64,000 nt of DNA. It comes from Phycicoccus sp. Soil748 (lineage in GTDB: Bacteria; Actinomycetota; Actinomycetes; Actinomycetales; Dermatophilaceae). The notes under the pieces are model-generated. The model did not search any database. It was given only the letters and a program-made list of their open reading frames with translations, and was not told the DNA's origin. Location: the NCBI RefSeq assembly GCF_001428025.1, contig NZ_LMSC01000007.1:503117-567116 (forward strand). The letters run 5' to 3'. This document shows positions 37,862 to 47,980 of the stretch, in pieces (position 1 is the first letter of the stretch; each line of letters opens with the position of its first letter). A program made the position numbers and the translations under genes.

Positions 37862-38614
37862 ATGGCTCGACAGCGCGTCCCCGAAGGCCCGGCACCCGCC
37901 CCGGCGGTGCAGAAGCTCCGGGTGAGGTACGCCAAGCGCGGCCGGCTGCGGTTCTCCTCCACCCGCGACTTCCAGCGCGCCCTCGAGCGCGCGCTGCGGC
38001 GGGCCGGGGTGCCGATGGCGTTCTCGGCCGGGTTCCACCCGCACCCCAAGGTGAGCTACGCGAACGCCGCGCCGACAGGCACCGCGAGCGAGGCCGAGTA
38101 CTTCGAGGTCTCGGTGACCGAGCGCGTCGACCCCGAGTCGCTGCGAGCGGCCCTGGACGAGGCGCTGCCGGAGGGGCTCGACGTGCTCGAGGTCGTCGAG
38201 GCGGCGCCCGGCTCGCTGGCCGACCGCCTCCAGGCGAGTGACTGGGTGATCGACTTCCAGGGCGTCACCGCCGACGAGCTGCGCGAAGCGGCCGCCGTGC
38301 TGCTCTCGCACGAGCGGGTGGAGGTCACCAGGACGTTCAAGACGGGCCCCCGCACCTTCGACGTGAGGTCGGCCCTCGTGTCGGTGGATGTCGAGCCGTC
38401 GAAGCGACCTGACTGTGCGATACTGCGGGTGGTCGTACGGCACACCACACCGGCCGTACGCCCCGACGACGTCCTGACCGCGCTGCGAGCAGTAACGGAG
38501 CTGGCGCCACCGACACCGCCCCTGGTGACCCGACTGGCGCAAGGCCCGCTGCGCTCCGCAACCGCCGGGGTGGCTGATCCACTGGCTGCCGACGAGGACG
38601 CCGACGGCGCCTGA
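37862..38614 (+). CDS. TIGR03936 family radical-SAM-linked protein (DUF2344)
   Basis: This 250-residue protein is identified by KLRVRYAKRGRLRFSSTRDF, RRAGVPMAFSAGFHPHPKVSY and EYFEVSVTERVDPESL. It is the partner of TIGR03960 radical SAM proteins and is usually adjacent to, or fused with, them. It has no metal cluster of its own. Here it retains its own leaderless promoter, so the pair is transcribed separately. The downstream gene is the RNase E/G homologue. Confidence 0.93.
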   Translation: MARQRVPEGPAPAPAVQKLRVRYAKRGRLRFSSTRDFQRALERALRRAGVPMAFSAGFHPHPKVSYANAAPTGTASEAEYFEVSVTERVDPESLRAALDEALPEGLDVLEVVEAAPGSLADRLQASDWVIDFQGVTADELREAAAVLLSHERVEVTRTFKTGPRTFDVRSALVSVDVEPSKRPDCAILRVVVRHTTPAVRPDDVLTALRAVTELAPPTPPLVTRLAQGPLRSATAGVADPLAADEDADGA

Positions 38615-38727
38615 CCTGGTGCCGCGCGACCTGCGCGAGCCTCGTCGGACGTAGCCCAACCGACTTCCGTGCCGACAGCACCCGTTGCCGACACGACTGC
38701 ACGCACCGCGCACCACGTGGCTGATCG

Positions 38728-38747
38728 GAGGGTCCACCCGGACCCTC
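38728..38747 (+). promoter_or_regulatory. Strong hairpin in the rne/rng 5' leader
   Basis: Perfect 8-bp arms (38728-38735 and 38740-38747) with a 4-nt loop lie 41 nt before the start. RNase E transcripts are autoregulated through 5' leader structures in other bacteria; that role here is inferred. Confidence 0.5.
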
Positions 38748-38788
38748 GGGTGTGGCCCTCGCCCCGTGGGTGACGGAAGGACGCCGAG

Positions 38789-41700
38789 ATGGCCTCCACG
38801 GAAGACCACTTCTCCACCACCGACAGCACCGACGGCTCTGACGCCACGTCGGCGCCCGCCGCGGCGGAGTCCCCGCAGCAGGTCGCCGAGGCGGCCGCCG
38901 CTGAGGCTGCCGGCGGAGCCCCCGCCGGCAAGGCACCGGCCCGCAAGCGGGCAGCCCGCCGCGCCACCAAGAAGACCTCGGCGCCGGCTCCGGTCGAGAG
39001 CGCCGACGGCGTCGAGGTCGTCGTGACCGACGCGACCGCCGACCACGAGGCGACCGACCTGCCGGCCGTGGCCGCCGACGCCGCGCCGGCGAAGAAGACC
39101 GCCAGGAAGGCCGCCGCCAAGAAGACGGCGAAGAAGGCCCCGGCCAAGCGCGCCACGAAGAAGGCCGACCCCAAGGCCGACGGCGAGCCGCTGGTCGAGG
39201 GTGCGCCGGTGGTCGAGGGTGCGGCCGTCATCGACGAGGGCGCCCTGGTGGACCCGGCTCCTCTCGACGTCCCCGTCCCTGCTGGTGTCGCGGCCGACGC
39301 TGACCCCGAGACCGACGCCGACGCCGACGACGAGGCCGAGGAGGAGGCGCGCGCCGCTGCCGAGGCAGCCGCGCAGGAGGCCACGGCCACCGTGCCCAGC
39401 TTCGGCCTCCTCTTCCAGCCGCCGGACCCGGCCAAGGCCGCCCCGCGCCGTCGCCGGGCCAGTGCCGCCGCAGGCGCCCCGGCCCCCGCTCCCGCACCTG
39501 CCGAGGTGCCCGCCGTCGAGGCGCCGGCCGCTGATGGCGCGCCGGCCGACGGTCGGGGCGCGTCCGCGGACGAGGAGACCCAGGCCGAGCGCCCCAGCCG
39601 GGGCCGCGCCCGCGGCCGCGGGCGTGGCCGTGGCGCCAAGAACGCCGAGGACAAGGGTTCCGAGGAGACGACGTCCGACGAGGCCGTCGCGGCGCCGTCC
39701 GGCGACGACGGGCAGACCGACGGGCAGGACTCCACCTCCGACGACGAGTCCACCTCCGAGGGTGGCCGCCGCCGTCGCCGCCGCGGGGGCAAGGGCCGTG
39801 GCCGCGGACGCGGGCAGGGCGACGCCGAGTCGGCCGACTCGACCGCCGAGGGCGACGAGGACGAGCAGCACGGTCCCGAGGGTGAGGACGAGCAGTCCGG
39901 CGAGGCCGAGGGCAGCTCCACCCGCCGTCGTCGCCGCCGCCGTCGCAGCGGCTCCTCCGGCGAGGGGGACGACCCGCCCGGCACCGTGACCAAGGTGCGC
40001 GAGGCCCGTCGTGAGCGCGACGAGCCGCAGAGTGTCAAGGGCTCCACCCGCCTCGAGGCCAAGAAGCAGCGCCGCCGCGAGGGCCGCGAGGCCGGGCGCC
40101 GTCGCACGATCATCACCGAGGCCGAGTTCCTCGCCCGGCGTGAGAGCGTCGAGCGCGTCATGGTGGTCCGCGAGCGTGAGGGCCGCACCCAGATCGGCGT
40201 CCTCGAGGACGACGTGCTCGTCGAGCACTACGTGTCCCGCGAGACCAACGCGTCGATGGCCGGCAACATCTACCTCGGTCGTGTCCAGAACGTGCTGCCC
40301 TCCATGGAGGCTGCGTTCGTCGACATCGGCAAGGGCCGCAACGCCGTCCTCTACGCCGGCGAGGTCAACTGGGACGCCGCAGGCCTGGACAACAACCAGC
40401 CCAAGCGCATCGAGAACGCCCTGAAGTCCGGCGACTCGGTGCTCGTGCAGGTCACCAAGGACCCGATCGGCCACAAGGGCGCCCGCCTGACCAGCCAGAT
40501 CTCCCTGCCCGGTCGCTACCTCGTCTACGTGCCTGAGGGCAGCATGACGGGCATCTCCCGCAAGCTCCCCGACACCGAGCGCGCCCGCCTCAAGGGCATC
40601 CTCAAGGAGGTCGTGCCCGACCGCGCCGGCGTCATCGTGCGCACGGCCGCCGAAGGGGCGAGCGAGGAGGAGCTGCGCGCCGACGTCGAGCGCCTCACCC
40701 GCACGTGGGAGAAGATCCAGGCCAAGGCCGACTCCAAGTCCGGCGGCAAGGGCAAGGGCGGTGCCCCGGTGCTCGTGCACGGCGAGCCCGACCTCACCGT
40801 CCGCGTCATCCGCGACGTGTTCAACGAGGACTTCACCTCCCTGGTCGTCGCCGGTGACCAGGCGTACGGCGAGGTCAGCGACTACCTCGGCGACGTCGCC
40901 CCGGACCTCGCCGAGCGGCTGCACAAGTGGACCTCGGAGGAGGACCTGTTCACCCACTACCGGGTGGACGAGCAGATCGCCAAGGCCATGGACCGCAAGG
41001 TCTGGCTGCCCTCGGGTGGCTCGCTGGTCATCGACCGCACCGAGGCCATGACGGTCGTCGACGTCAACACCGGCAAGTTCGTCGGCTCGGGGGGCAACCT
41101 CGAGGAGACGGTCACCAAGAACAACATCGAGGCGGCCGAGGAGATCGTGCGCCAGCTCCGGCTGCGCGACATCGGCGGCATCATCGTCATCGACTTCATC
41201 GACATGGTCCTCGAGAGCAACCGCGACCTGGTGGTCCGGCGCCTGCTCGAGTGCCTCGGTCGTGACCGCACCAAGCACCAGGTCGCCGAGGTCACCTCGC
41301 TCGGACTGGTCCAGATGACCCGCAAGCGGGTCGGCTCGGGCCTCATCGAGATCTTCTCGGAGAACTGCGAGCACTGTGGCGGTCGCGGGATCATCGTCCA
41401 CGCCGACCCGGTCGACAAGCCGTCCGGTGGCGACTCCGGTTCCGGCGGTGGCCAGTCGCAGCGCGGCGGTGGCAACGACGGCGGCAACACCGGGGGCACC
41501 GGTGGCGGCAGCACGCGCGGCCGTCGCGGCGGCCGCTCCGGTGGTGCGCAGGAGCAGGCCCCCGCGCAGCCGGCAGCGCAGGCCGCCCCGGTCCACGGCG
41601 GTCCCACGCCCGCCCAGATCGCCGCAGCCGCCCACGCCGCTGCGCTGAAGTCGGCGGGGGAGCACCACGACGAGGACGCGCTGCTGGCGGTCCCCGGGCA

Positions 41701-42025
41701 GGACGAGCCGGTCGTCGAGGTCCGGGAAGCAGCCGGCCAGGACGCTCCGGTGGCGCTGCCGGCGGTCGAGCCGCTCGAGCTGCCCGAGGGGCCCGCTGCC
41801 GAGGTGCGTCCGGTGGCCGACGAGCCCGCTGCAGAGGTGCACCCGGTGGGCGACGAGCCCGCCGCTCCCGCGGAGCCGGAGCAGCCGGTCGCCGCGGCGG
41901 CGGCCGAGGCACCCGCTGCGCCGAAGCGTCGCAAGCGCGGTCGCGTCGTGGCCCCGGCCGGGCCGCCGCGCCCGGTCGGCGAGGACGCGGCCGAGCCCTC
42001 CGTGGTGGCGGTCCCGACCTCCTGA
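38789..42025 (+). CDS. rne: Ribonuclease E/G family protein
   Basis: This 1078-residue protein has an N-terminal low-complexity region (1-440) rich in acidic, Lys/Ala and Arg/Gly tracts. The S1 RNA-binding domain follows (about 450-560, VRVQNVLP-type segment GRVQNVLPSMEAAFVDIGKG). The RNase E/G catalytic core has Mg-binding TVVDVNTGKFVG and IIVIDFIDM, and a Zn-link is present as CEHCGGRG (about 860). A second low-complexity tail follows. It cuts mRNA and helps mature rRNA and tRNA. AAGGAC precedes ATG 38789. Its flanking tracts are longer than in E. coli, as usual in actinomycetes. Confidence 0.95.
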   Translation: MASTEDHFSTTDSTDGSDATSAPAAAESPQQVAEAAAAEAAGGAPAGKAPARKRAARRATKKTSAPAPVESADGVEVVVTDATADHEATDLPAVAADAAPAKKTARKAAAKKTAKKAPAKRATKKADPKADGEPLVEGAPVVEGAAVIDEGALVDPAPLDVPVPAGVAADADPETDADADDEAEEEARAAAEAAAQEATATVPSFGLLFQPPDPAKAAPRRRRASAAAGAPAPAPAPAEVPAVEAPAADGAPADGRGASADEETQAERPSRGRARGRGRGRGAKNAEDKGSEETTSDEAVAAPSGDDGQTDGQDSTSDDESTSEGGRRRRRRGGKGRGRGRGQGDAESADSTAEGDEDEQHGPEGEDEQSGEAEGSSTRRRRRRRRSGSSGEGDDPPGTVTKVREARRERDEPQSVKGSTRLEAKKQRRREGREAGRRRTIITEAEFLARRESVERVMVVREREGRTQIGVLEDDVLVEHYVSRETNASMAGNIYLGRVQNVLPSMEAAFVDIGKGRNAVLYAGEVNWDAAGLDNNQPKRIENALKSGDSVLVQVTKDPIGHKGARLTSQISLPGRYLVYVPEGSMTGISRKLPDTERARLKGILKEVVPDRAGVIVRTAAEGASEEELRADVERLTRTWEKIQAKADSKSGGKGKGGAPVLVHGEPDLTVRVIRDVFNEDFTSLVVAGDQAYGEVSDYLGDVAPDLAERLHKWTSEEDLFTHYRVDEQIAKAMDRKVWLPSGGSLVIDRTEAMTVVDVNTGKFVGSGGNLEETVTKNNIEAAEEIVRQLRLRDIGGIIVIDFIDMVLESNRDLVVRRLLECLGRDRTKHQVAEVTSLGLVQMTRKRVGSGLIEIFSENCEHCGGRGIIVHADPVDKPSGGDSGSGGGQSQRGGGNDGGNTGGTGGGSTRGRRGGRSGGAQEQAPAQPAAQAAPVHGGPTPAQIAAAAHAAALKSAGEHHDEDALLAVPGQDEPVVEVREAAGQDAPVALPAVEPLELPEGPAAEVRPVADEPAAEVHPVGDEPAAPAEPEQPVAAAAAEAPAAPKRRKRGRVVAPAGPPRPVGEDAAEPSVVAVPTS

Positions 42026-42040
42026 TCCGTGCTGGTGGAG

Positions 42041-42070
42041 GCCCTGTCGAGCCGGTTTGGTCGGCAGGGC
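42041..42070 (+). terminator. Terminator-like hairpin after rne
   Basis: Arms 42041-42050 and 42061-42070 pair over 10 bp with one G-U wobble and a 10-nt loop, 16 nt after the rne stop. Confidence 0.5.
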
Positions 42071-42080
42071 ACCCACCCGG

Positions 42081-42086
42081 TATTCT
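42081..42086 (+). promoter_or_regulatory. rplU-rpmA promoter
   Basis: TATTCT at 42081 has TTGGTC 18 nt upstream (42057-42062), a good vegetative promoter. A leader of about 110 nt separates it from rplU and contains complementary GTCCG/CGGAC segments. Confidence 0.55.
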
Positions 42087-42203
42087 CAACCCTTGGTGCG
42101 CCCACCGCTCTGATGTCCGTGTCCTGGCTCCGGCCGGGCGCGGGTCGCTATCGGACGGTCCAGACAGAGAGCGCGTGCCTCCCGAAGTAGGAAAGAGATT
42201 CAC

Positions 42204-42512
42204 GTGTTCGCGATTGTTCGCGCTGGTGGTCGCCAGGAGAAGGTCTCCGTCGGCGATGTCCTCATCATCGACAAGGTCTCCGGCAAGCCCGGCGACAGCA
42301 TCGACCTGACGCCGCTGCTCGTGGTCGACGGCTCCACCGTCACCAGCGACGCTGCCAAGCTCGCCAAGGTGACCGTCAAGGCCGAGGTCGTCAAGCCCGC
42401 CAAGGGCCCCAAGATCACGATCATGAAGTACAAGAACAAGACCGGCTACCGGAAGCGTCAGGGCCACCGTCAGCACCTGACCCAGGTCAAGATCACCTCG
42501 ATCGACGCCTGA
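42204..42512 (+). CDS. rplU: 50S ribosomal protein L21
   Basis: This 102-residue bL21 protein starts at GTG 42204 after GGAAAGAG, with [22 protein letters not shown], a basic [27 protein letters not shown] and TQVKITSI at the end. It binds 23S rRNA near the start of helix 46. It is followed by rpmA and then obgE, the normal order. Upstream, the hairpin after rne and a vegetative promoter set it apart from rne. Confidence 0.98.
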   Translation: MFAIVRAGGRQEKVSVGDVLIIDKVSGKPGDSIDLTPLLVVDGSTVTSDAAKLAKVTVKAEVVKPAKGPKITIMKYKNKTGYRKRQGHRQHLTQVKITSIDA

Positions 42513-42563
42513 GTCCGGCCCCTTTTCGGACCCACAGACCTTAAGCAGAAGGCAGGCACTGAC

Positions 42564-42833
42564 ATGGCACACAAGAAGGGTGCGTCCTCGACCCGCAACG
42601 GTCGCGACTCCAACGCACAGCGACTCGGCGTGAAGCGCTTCGGCGGCCAGCTCGTCAACGCGGGCGAGATCATCGTCCGCCAGCGCGGCACGCACTTCCA
42701 CCCCGGTGAGGGCGTCGGCCGTGGCGGCGACGACACGCTGTTCGCGCTCGTCGCGGGCAACGTGGAGTTCGGCACCAAGCGTCGTCGCAAGGTCGTCAAC
42801 ATCGTCCCGGTCGCGACCGCGGACGCCAGCTGA
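42564..42833 (+). CDS. rpmA: 50S ribosomal protein L27
   Basis: This 89-residue bL27 starts [16 protein letters not shown] with no N-terminal extension needing cleavage, which is the common actinobacterial and proteobacterial form. [10 protein letters not shown]-like segments follow ([16 protein letters not shown]). It lies near the peptidyl-transferase centre. A purine-rich stretch upstream of the ATG serves as ribosome binding site. Two perfect hairpins follow the gene. Confidence 0.98.
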   Translation: MAHKKGASSTRNGRDSNAQRLGVKRFGGQLVNAGEIIVRQRGTHFHPGEGVGRGGDDTLFALVAGNVEFGTKRRRKVVNIVPVATADAS

Positions 42834-42839
42834 CTTTCG

Positions 42840-42912
42840 GTACGCCGCGTGGCCCGGCCACGCGGCGTACCCCCTCGGAGGGGGCGGGCCTGAACCAGGC
42901 CCGCCCCCTCCG
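42840..42912 (+). terminator. Tandem perfect hairpins after rpmA
   Basis: Hairpin 1 has 14-bp arms at 42840-42853 and 42857-42870 around a 3-nt loop. Hairpin 2 has 16-bp arms at 42876-42891 and 42897-42912 with a 5-nt loop. Neither has a T-tract. Together they should end rplU-rpmA transcription. Confidence 0.8.
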
Positions 42913-42992
42913 GGCGTCCCCCCGGACGTTCGCCCCGTACCACCCCTGACCGCGGTCAGGGACTCCCGCACCAGAGCAGAGAGAAGAGCCCC

Positions 42993-44522
42993 ATGACCAC
43001 GTTCGTCGACCGCGTCGTGCTGCACGTCGCCGCCGGCGACGGTGGCCACGGTGTCGCCTCGGTCAAGCGCGAGAAGTTCAAGCCCCTCGGTGGCCCCGAC
43101 GGTGGCAACGGCGGTCGCGGCGGTGACGTGATCCTGCGGGTGGACCCCCAGGCCACGACGCTGCTCGACTACCACCACCACCCCCACCGCAAGGCGACGA
43201 ACGGCAAGCCCGGCGCCGGTGACGAGCGCAACGGCGCCGACGGCACCGACCTCGTGCTGCCGGTCCCGGCCGGCACCGTGGTCAAGGACGGCTCCGGCGA
43301 GGTCCTCGCCGACCTGGTGGGCCAGGACGCGGAGTTCGTCGCCGCCCGAGGTGGCCGTGGTGGCCTGGGCAACAAGGCCCTGGCCTCAGCCCGCCGCAAG
43401 GCCCCCGGCTTCGCCCTGCTCGGCGAGCCCGGCGACGCCCTCGACATCGTGCTCGAGCTCAAGTCGCTCGCCGACGTCGCGCTGATCGGGTTCCCCTCGG
43501 CAGGCAAGTCCTCGCTGGTGTCGGTGCTGTCCGCCGCCCGGCCCAAGATCGCCGACTACCCGTTCACGACGCTGGTGCCCAACCTCGGCGTCGTGCAGGC
43601 GGGGGAGTTCCGCTTCACCGTCGCCGACGTGCCAGGGCTCATCCCGGGCGCCAGCCAGGGCAAGGGCCTCGGGCTGGAGTTCCTGCGCCACGTCGAGCGC
43701 TGCTCGGTGCTCGTGCACGTCATCGACTGCGCGACCCTCGAGCCCGGCCGCGACCCCATGACCGACCTCGAGGTGATCGAGCAGGAGCTGGCGCAGTACG
43801 TGCCGGACGAGAGCCTCGGTGGCCGCCCGCTGGCCGAGCGCACCCGCATCGTGGTCCTCAACAAGGCCGACGTGCCGGAGGCCCACGAGCTGGCCGAGAT
43901 GGTCAAGCCCGACCTGGAGGCCCGCGGCATCGAGGTGTTCATCGTGTCCGCGGTGGCGCACACCGGGCTGCGTGAGCTCACCTTCGCCCTGGCCCGCCAC
44001 GTCGGCGAGGCCCGAGCCGAGGTCGAGGCCGCCACCGCCGTCCCGCAGCGCATCGTCATCCGGCCCCGGTCGGTCGACGACAGCGGCTTCAAGGTCGTCA
44101 GGGAGAACACCGCCGACGGCGAGGTCTTCCGCATCGAGGGCGAGCGGCCCACCCGCTGGGTCCGCCAGACCGACTTCTCCAACGACGAGGCCGTCGGCTA
44201 CCTCGCCGACCGCCTCGGGCGCCTCGGCGTCGAGGACGCCCTCTTCGCCGCGGGTGCGGTCGCCGGTGCGACGGTCCTCATCGGGCCGAAGGACAACGCC
44301 GTGGTCTTCGACTGGGAGCCCACCCTCGTCGCCGGCGCCGAGCTGCTCGGCCAGCGCGGTACGGACCTGCGCCTGGAGGAGTCCTCCCGGCCCACCCGCG
44401 AGGACAAGCGCGCCGACTACGCCGACCGCCGCGCCGCGCGCACCGCTGCCCGCGACGAGCTCGCCGCAGAGCGGCGCGCGGGCCACTGGGCCACGGCGAA
44501 GGACGAGGACGCCGACGCATGA
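42993..44522 (+). CDS. obgE: Obg/CgtA GTPase
   Basis: This 509-residue GTPase acts in 50S assembly and stress response. The Obg glycine-rich domain is at 1-160 ([35 protein letters not shown]). The G domain has G1 [10 protein letters not shown] (about 166-175), VADVPGL and NKADV, and the C-terminal OCT domain is at about 340-420. A long basic tail (RREDKR-type) follows. The stop overlaps proB (ATGA), so proB is co-translated with it. Confidence 0.97.
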   Translation: MTTFVDRVVLHVAAGDGGHGVASVKREKFKPLGGPDGGNGGRGGDVILRVDPQATTLLDYHHHPHRKATNGKPGAGDERNGADGTDLVLPVPAGTVVKDGSGEVLADLVGQDAEFVAARGGRGGLGNKALASARRKAPGFALLGEPGDALDIVLELKSLADVALIGFPSAGKSSLVSVLSAARPKIADYPFTTLVPNLGVVQAGEFRFTVADVPGLIPGASQGKGLGLEFLRHVERCSVLVHVIDCATLEPGRDPMTDLEVIEQELAQYVPDESLGGRPLAERTRIVVLNKADVPEAHELAEMVKPDLEARGIEVFIVSAVAHTGLRELTFALARHVGEARAEVEAATAVPQRIVIRPRSVDDSGFKVVRENTADGEVFRIEGERPTRWVRQTDFSNDEAVGYLADRLGRLGVEDALFAAGAVAGATVLIGPKDNAVVFDWEPTLVAGAELLGQRGTDLRLEESSRPTREDKRADYADRRAARTAARDELAAERRAGHWATAKDEDADA

Positions 44523-45643
44523 GCGCGGCAGACCGCCGGCGCGACGTGGCTCGCGCCCGTCGCCTGGTGGTCAAGGTCGGGTCCTCGTCCCTGACCGCCC
44601 CGGGCGGGGGCTCGCTCGACGAGCACCGGCTGGTCGAGCTCGTCGACGCGCTCGCCGCGAGGCGTCTCGCCGGCCAGCAGGTCGTGCTCGTCTCGTCGGG
44701 CGCGATCGCCGCCGGTCTCGGACCGCTCGGCCTCGTACGGCGCCCAGGTGACCTCGCCACCCAGCAGGCCGCGGCCAGCGTGGGTCAGGGCGCTCTCGTG
44801 GCCGCCTACCAGCGAGCCTTCGGCGCCCACGGGCTCACCGTGGGGCAGGTGCTGCTGACAGCCGACGACGTGACGCGGCGGACGCACTACACCAACGCCA
44901 AGCGCACCCTCGACCGCCTGCTCGAGCTCGGCATCGTGCCCATCGTCAACGAGAACGACACCGTCGCGACGCAGGAGATCCGGTTCGGCGACAACGACCG
45001 GCTCGCCGCCCTCGTCGCCCACCTCGTGCACGCCAACGGGCTGCTCCTGCTCACGGACGTCGACGCCCTGTACGACGGCCCCCCGAGCCGGGCCGGCTCG
45101 GCCCGGGTGCCCTCGGTCGTCGGGGGACAGGGGCTCGACCAGCTCGACATCGGCGGCACCGGGTCGAGCGTGGGCAGCGGCGGCATGCTGACCAAGGTCG
45201 AGGCCGCCACCATCGCCAACGCCGCCGGCATCACCACCGTCCTCACGAGCGCCGACCGCATCGGGCAGGCCCTGGCCGGCGAGGACGTCGGCACCGTCTT
45301 CGTGCCGGCCGGGGGGCGGCGGACGTCGCGCAAGCTGTGGCTGGCGCACGCCACCACGCCCCGGGGGCGGCTGCTGCTCGACCCGGGCGCGGTGCGGGCG
45401 GTGACCGAGCGCCGCACCTCGCTGCTGCCCGCGGGCATCACCGCCGTGGAGGGCACGTTCGCCGACGGCGACCCGGTCGACCTGTGCGGCCCTGAGGGGC
45501 ACGTCATCGCCCGGGGCCTGGTCAACTACACCTCGGCCGAGCTGCCCGGCATGCTCGGGCGCTCCACGCGCGACCTGGCCCGGGAGCTCGGGCCCGGGTA
45601 CGAGCGGGAGGTCGTCCACCGCGACGACCTCGTCATGCTCTAG
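44519..45643 (+). CDS. proB: Glutamate 5-kinase
   Basis: This 374-residue enzyme phosphorylates glutamate in the first step of proline synthesis. It has the amino acid kinase fold ([57 protein letters not shown]) and a C-terminal PUA domain from about residue 285. ATG 44519 overlaps the obgE stop. The next proline gene, proA, is not adjacent: pdxY lies inverted between them. Confidence 0.97.
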   Translation: MSAADRRRDVARARRLVVKVGSSSLTAPGGGSLDEHRLVELVDALAARRLAGQQVVLVSSGAIAAGLGPLGLVRRPGDLATQQAAASVGQGALVAAYQRAFGAHGLTVGQVLLTADDVTRRTHYTNAKRTLDRLLELGIVPIVNENDTVATQEIRFGDNDRLAALVAHLVHANGLLLLTDVDALYDGPPSRAGSARVPSVVGGQGLDQLDIGGTGSSVGSGGMLTKVEAATIANAAGITTVLTSADRIGQALAGEDVGTVFVPAGGRRTSRKLWLAHATTPRGRLLLDPGAVRAVTERRTSLLPAGITAVEGTFADGDPVDLCGPEGHVIARGLVNYTSAELPGMLGRSTRDLARELGPGYEREVVHRDDLVML

Positions 45644-45689
45644 CAAGACCGGTCAGCGCCACCACCAGCGCCACCGCCCGGCGCCACGC

Positions 45690-46550
45690 TCAGCGCAGGC
45701 GGGTCACCTCGAACTGCATCCGCGGCTCGGCCAGCGCCTGCTGCGACTGCACCAGCTGGAGCTCGCGCTCGCCGGACTCCAGGGTGGTCTGCAGCAGGTC
45801 GAACACGCTGCTGGCCGTGCGGCCCAGGGCCACCCCGGGGTCGCCGGTCTCGAGCAGGTGGGCGGTGAACAGCGCCGCCGTCACGTCACCGGAACCGTTG
45901 GCCTTCATGGGAAGTCGCGGGGTCTGCACGATCCAGGCGCCGTCGCCCGTGACCGCCATCATCTCGATCGTGTCCTCTGCCGCGTCCGGCCGCTCGACGC
46001 TGGTGACCAGGACCGTGGACGGCCCCATGGCGCGGGCGAGCTCGACCGACTCGAGCGTGTCCTCGATGCTGCGGGGCTCGGTGCCGGTGAGGAACCCGAG
46101 CTCGAACTGGTTGGGCGTGATGAGGTCGGCCGCCGGCACGACGCGCTCGCGCAGCAGCACCGGGATGGCCGGGTGCACGAAGCAACCGCTCTTGGCGTTG
46201 CCCATCACCGGGTCGCAGGCGTAGATCGCGTCGGGGTTGGCCGCCTTGACCCGCGCCACCGCGTCGAGGATGACGTCCCCGATCTCCTCGCCGCCCTGGT
46301 AGCCGGACAGCACCGCGTCGACCGCCGGGAACGCGCCGCGCTCCTCGACCCCCTGGATCACGGCCCGCACGTCGTCGGCCGGCATGAGCGGTCCGCGCCA
46401 CTCGCCGTACCCGGTGTGGTTGGAGAAGTGCACGGTGTGCACCGGCCAGACCTCGACCCCGAGGCGCTGGAGGGGGAAGACCGCGGCGCTGTTGCCGACG
46501 TGGCCGTACGCGACGGATGACTGGATCGACAGGATGCTCACCCGCCCCAT
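45690..46550 (-). CDS. pdxY: Pyridoxal kinase PdxY
   Basis: This 286-residue ribokinase-family enzyme has SIQSSVAYGHVGNSAAVFPLQRLG at the start, DPVMGNAKSGCFV, ADLITPNQFELGFLTG and the GSGDVTAALF anion hole with the catalytic Asp. It phosphorylates pyridoxal to PLP. It sits on the minus strand between proB and proA, so it is transcribed against both. PLP is not a cofactor for ProA or ProB, and the arrangement is likely accidental. Confidence 0.92.
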   Translation of the reverse strand: MGRVSILSIQSSVAYGHVGNSAAVFPLQRLGVEVWPVHTVHFSNHTGYGEWRGPLMPADDVRAVIQGVEERGAFPAVDAVLSGYQGGEEIGDVILDAVARVKAANPDAIYACDPVMGNAKSGCFVHPAIPVLLRERVVPAADLITPNQFELGFLTGTEPRSIEDTLESVELARAMGPSTVLVTSVERPDAAEDTIEMMAVTGDGAWIVQTPRLPMKANGSGDVTAALFTAHLLETGDPGVALGRTASSVFDLLQTTLESGERELQLVQSQQALAEPRMQFEVTRLR

Positions 46551-46598
46551 TCAACCAGTGCCCCTGAGACGGCGCCCCGGGGCGGCGGTGGCGCGGAA

Positions 46599-46604
46599 TA
46601 CGCT
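46599..46604 (+). promoter_or_regulatory. -10 hexamer of proA
   Basis: TACGCT lies 6 nt before ATG 46611, so proA has its own leaderless promoter next to the divergent pdxY. Confidence 0.5.
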
Positions 46605-46610
46605 TGAGGC

Positions 46611-47891
46611 ATGGCTGAGATCGACCCTGCTGCCGTCGCCCAGGTGGCCACGGCGGCCCGCGCTGCCCGTGCTGCCTCGCGCCGGCTGGCGCTGCTCACC
46701 CGCGCCGACAAGGACGCCGCCCTCACCGGGCTCGCGGACGCGCTCGACGCGGCCACCGACCGCATCGTGGCCGCCAACGCGCAGGACCTCGAGCGCGGGC
46801 GGGAGTCGGGTATGGCGCAGGGCCTGCTCGACCGGTTGGCCCTGGACCCGGCGCGCGTCGCCGCCGTCGCCCGGGCCCTGCGCGACGTCGCGGCCCTGCC
46901 GGACCCGGTGGGTGAGGTGGTCCGCGGCTCGACCCTTGCCAACGGCCTGCAGATCAGGCAGGTGCGGGTGCCGATGGGGGTGGTCGGGATGGTCTACGAG
47001 GCCCGCCCCAACGTCACCGTCGACGCCGCCGGGCTCGGCCTGAAGTCGGGCAACGCCGTCATCCTGCGCGGTGGCTCGGCAGCCGAGGCGACCAACCGCG
47101 CGCTGGTCGACGTGCTGCGTGAAGCCCTTGCCGCGCAAGGACTCCCGGCCGACGCGGTGACCCTCCTCGAGGGCGGCCGTGACGTGGTGCGGGCGCTGCT
47201 CACCGCCCGCGGGCTCGTCGACCTCATCATCCCGCGAGGGGGAGCGGGGCTCATCCAGACCGTCGTCACCGAGTCCACGGTGCCCGTCATCGAGACCGGT
47301 GTCGGCAACTGCCACGTCTACGTGGACGCGGCCGCCGACCTCGACGAGGCGCTCGCGATCGTGGTGAACTCCAAGGTCCACCGACCCAGCGTCTGCAACG
47401 CGGCCGAGTCGCTGCTGGTGCACGAGGCGGTCGCTGCCGACTTCCTGCCCAAGGTGCTGGCCGAGCTGTCCGGCGCCGGCGTCGTCCTGCACACCGACGA
47501 CACCGCGGGCGCGGCGGCGGAGGGCGCCGGTGTCCCGCACGAGCGCGCGACGGACGAGGACTGGGCCACCGAGTACCTCGCCCTGGAGATGAGCGTGCGC
47601 GTGGTGCCGGACCTCGACACCGCGATGGAGCACATCCGCACCTACGGGTCCGGCCACACCGAGGCGATCGTCACCGAGGACCGCGCCGCGGCCCGCCGGT
47701 TCACCTCGGAGGTCGACGCCGCCGTCGTGATGGTCAACGCCTCCACGCGGTTCACCGACGGCGGCGAGTTCGGGTTCGGGGCGGAGATCGGCATCTCGAC
47801 CCAGAAGCTGCACGCCCGCGGGCCCATGGCGCTGCCGGAGCTGACCACCACCAAGTGGGTCGTCGAGGGCGACGGCCAGGTGCGCGGCTGA
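46611..47891 (+). CDS. proA: Gamma-glutamyl phosphate reductase
   Basis: This 426-residue enzyme reduces glutamyl phosphate to the semialdehyde in proline synthesis. It has the aldehyde dehydrogenase fold ([34 protein letters not shown]) and the catalytic-cysteine segment [38 protein letters not shown] lies near the C-terminus. The gene is expressed from its own promoter, unlike operonic proBA in many bacteria. Confidence 0.97.
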   Translation: MAEIDPAAVAQVATAARAARAASRRLALLTRADKDAALTGLADALDAATDRIVAANAQDLERGRESGMAQGLLDRLALDPARVAAVARALRDVAALPDPVGEVVRGSTLANGLQIRQVRVPMGVVGMVYEARPNVTVDAAGLGLKSGNAVILRGGSAAEATNRALVDVLREALAAQGLPADAVTLLEGGRDVVRALLTARGLVDLIIPRGGAGLIQTVVTESTVPVIETGVGNCHVYVDAAADLDEALAIVVNSKVHRPSVCNAAESLLVHEAVAADFLPKVLAELSGAGVVLHTDDTAGAAAEGAGVPHERATDEDWATEYLALEMSVRVVPDLDTAMEHIRTYGSGHTEAIVTEDRAAARRFTSEVDAAVVMVNASTRFTDGGEFGFGAEIGISTQKLHARGPMALPELTTTKWVVEGDGQVRG

Positions 47892-47980
47892 ACCCTCGCC
47901 TGAGGCGCACCTGAAGCGCGCCGTGGGCACCTCCGCGTATGGCGCGGCGGGTGCCTCGTCCCGTGGCAGGATGGGCGCTC

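Noticed and set aside
37847-42076. 1409-residue open frame on the minus strand opposite rne
   Set aside because: Shadow of the GC-rich low-complexity rne gene; composition is repetitive and not protein-like.
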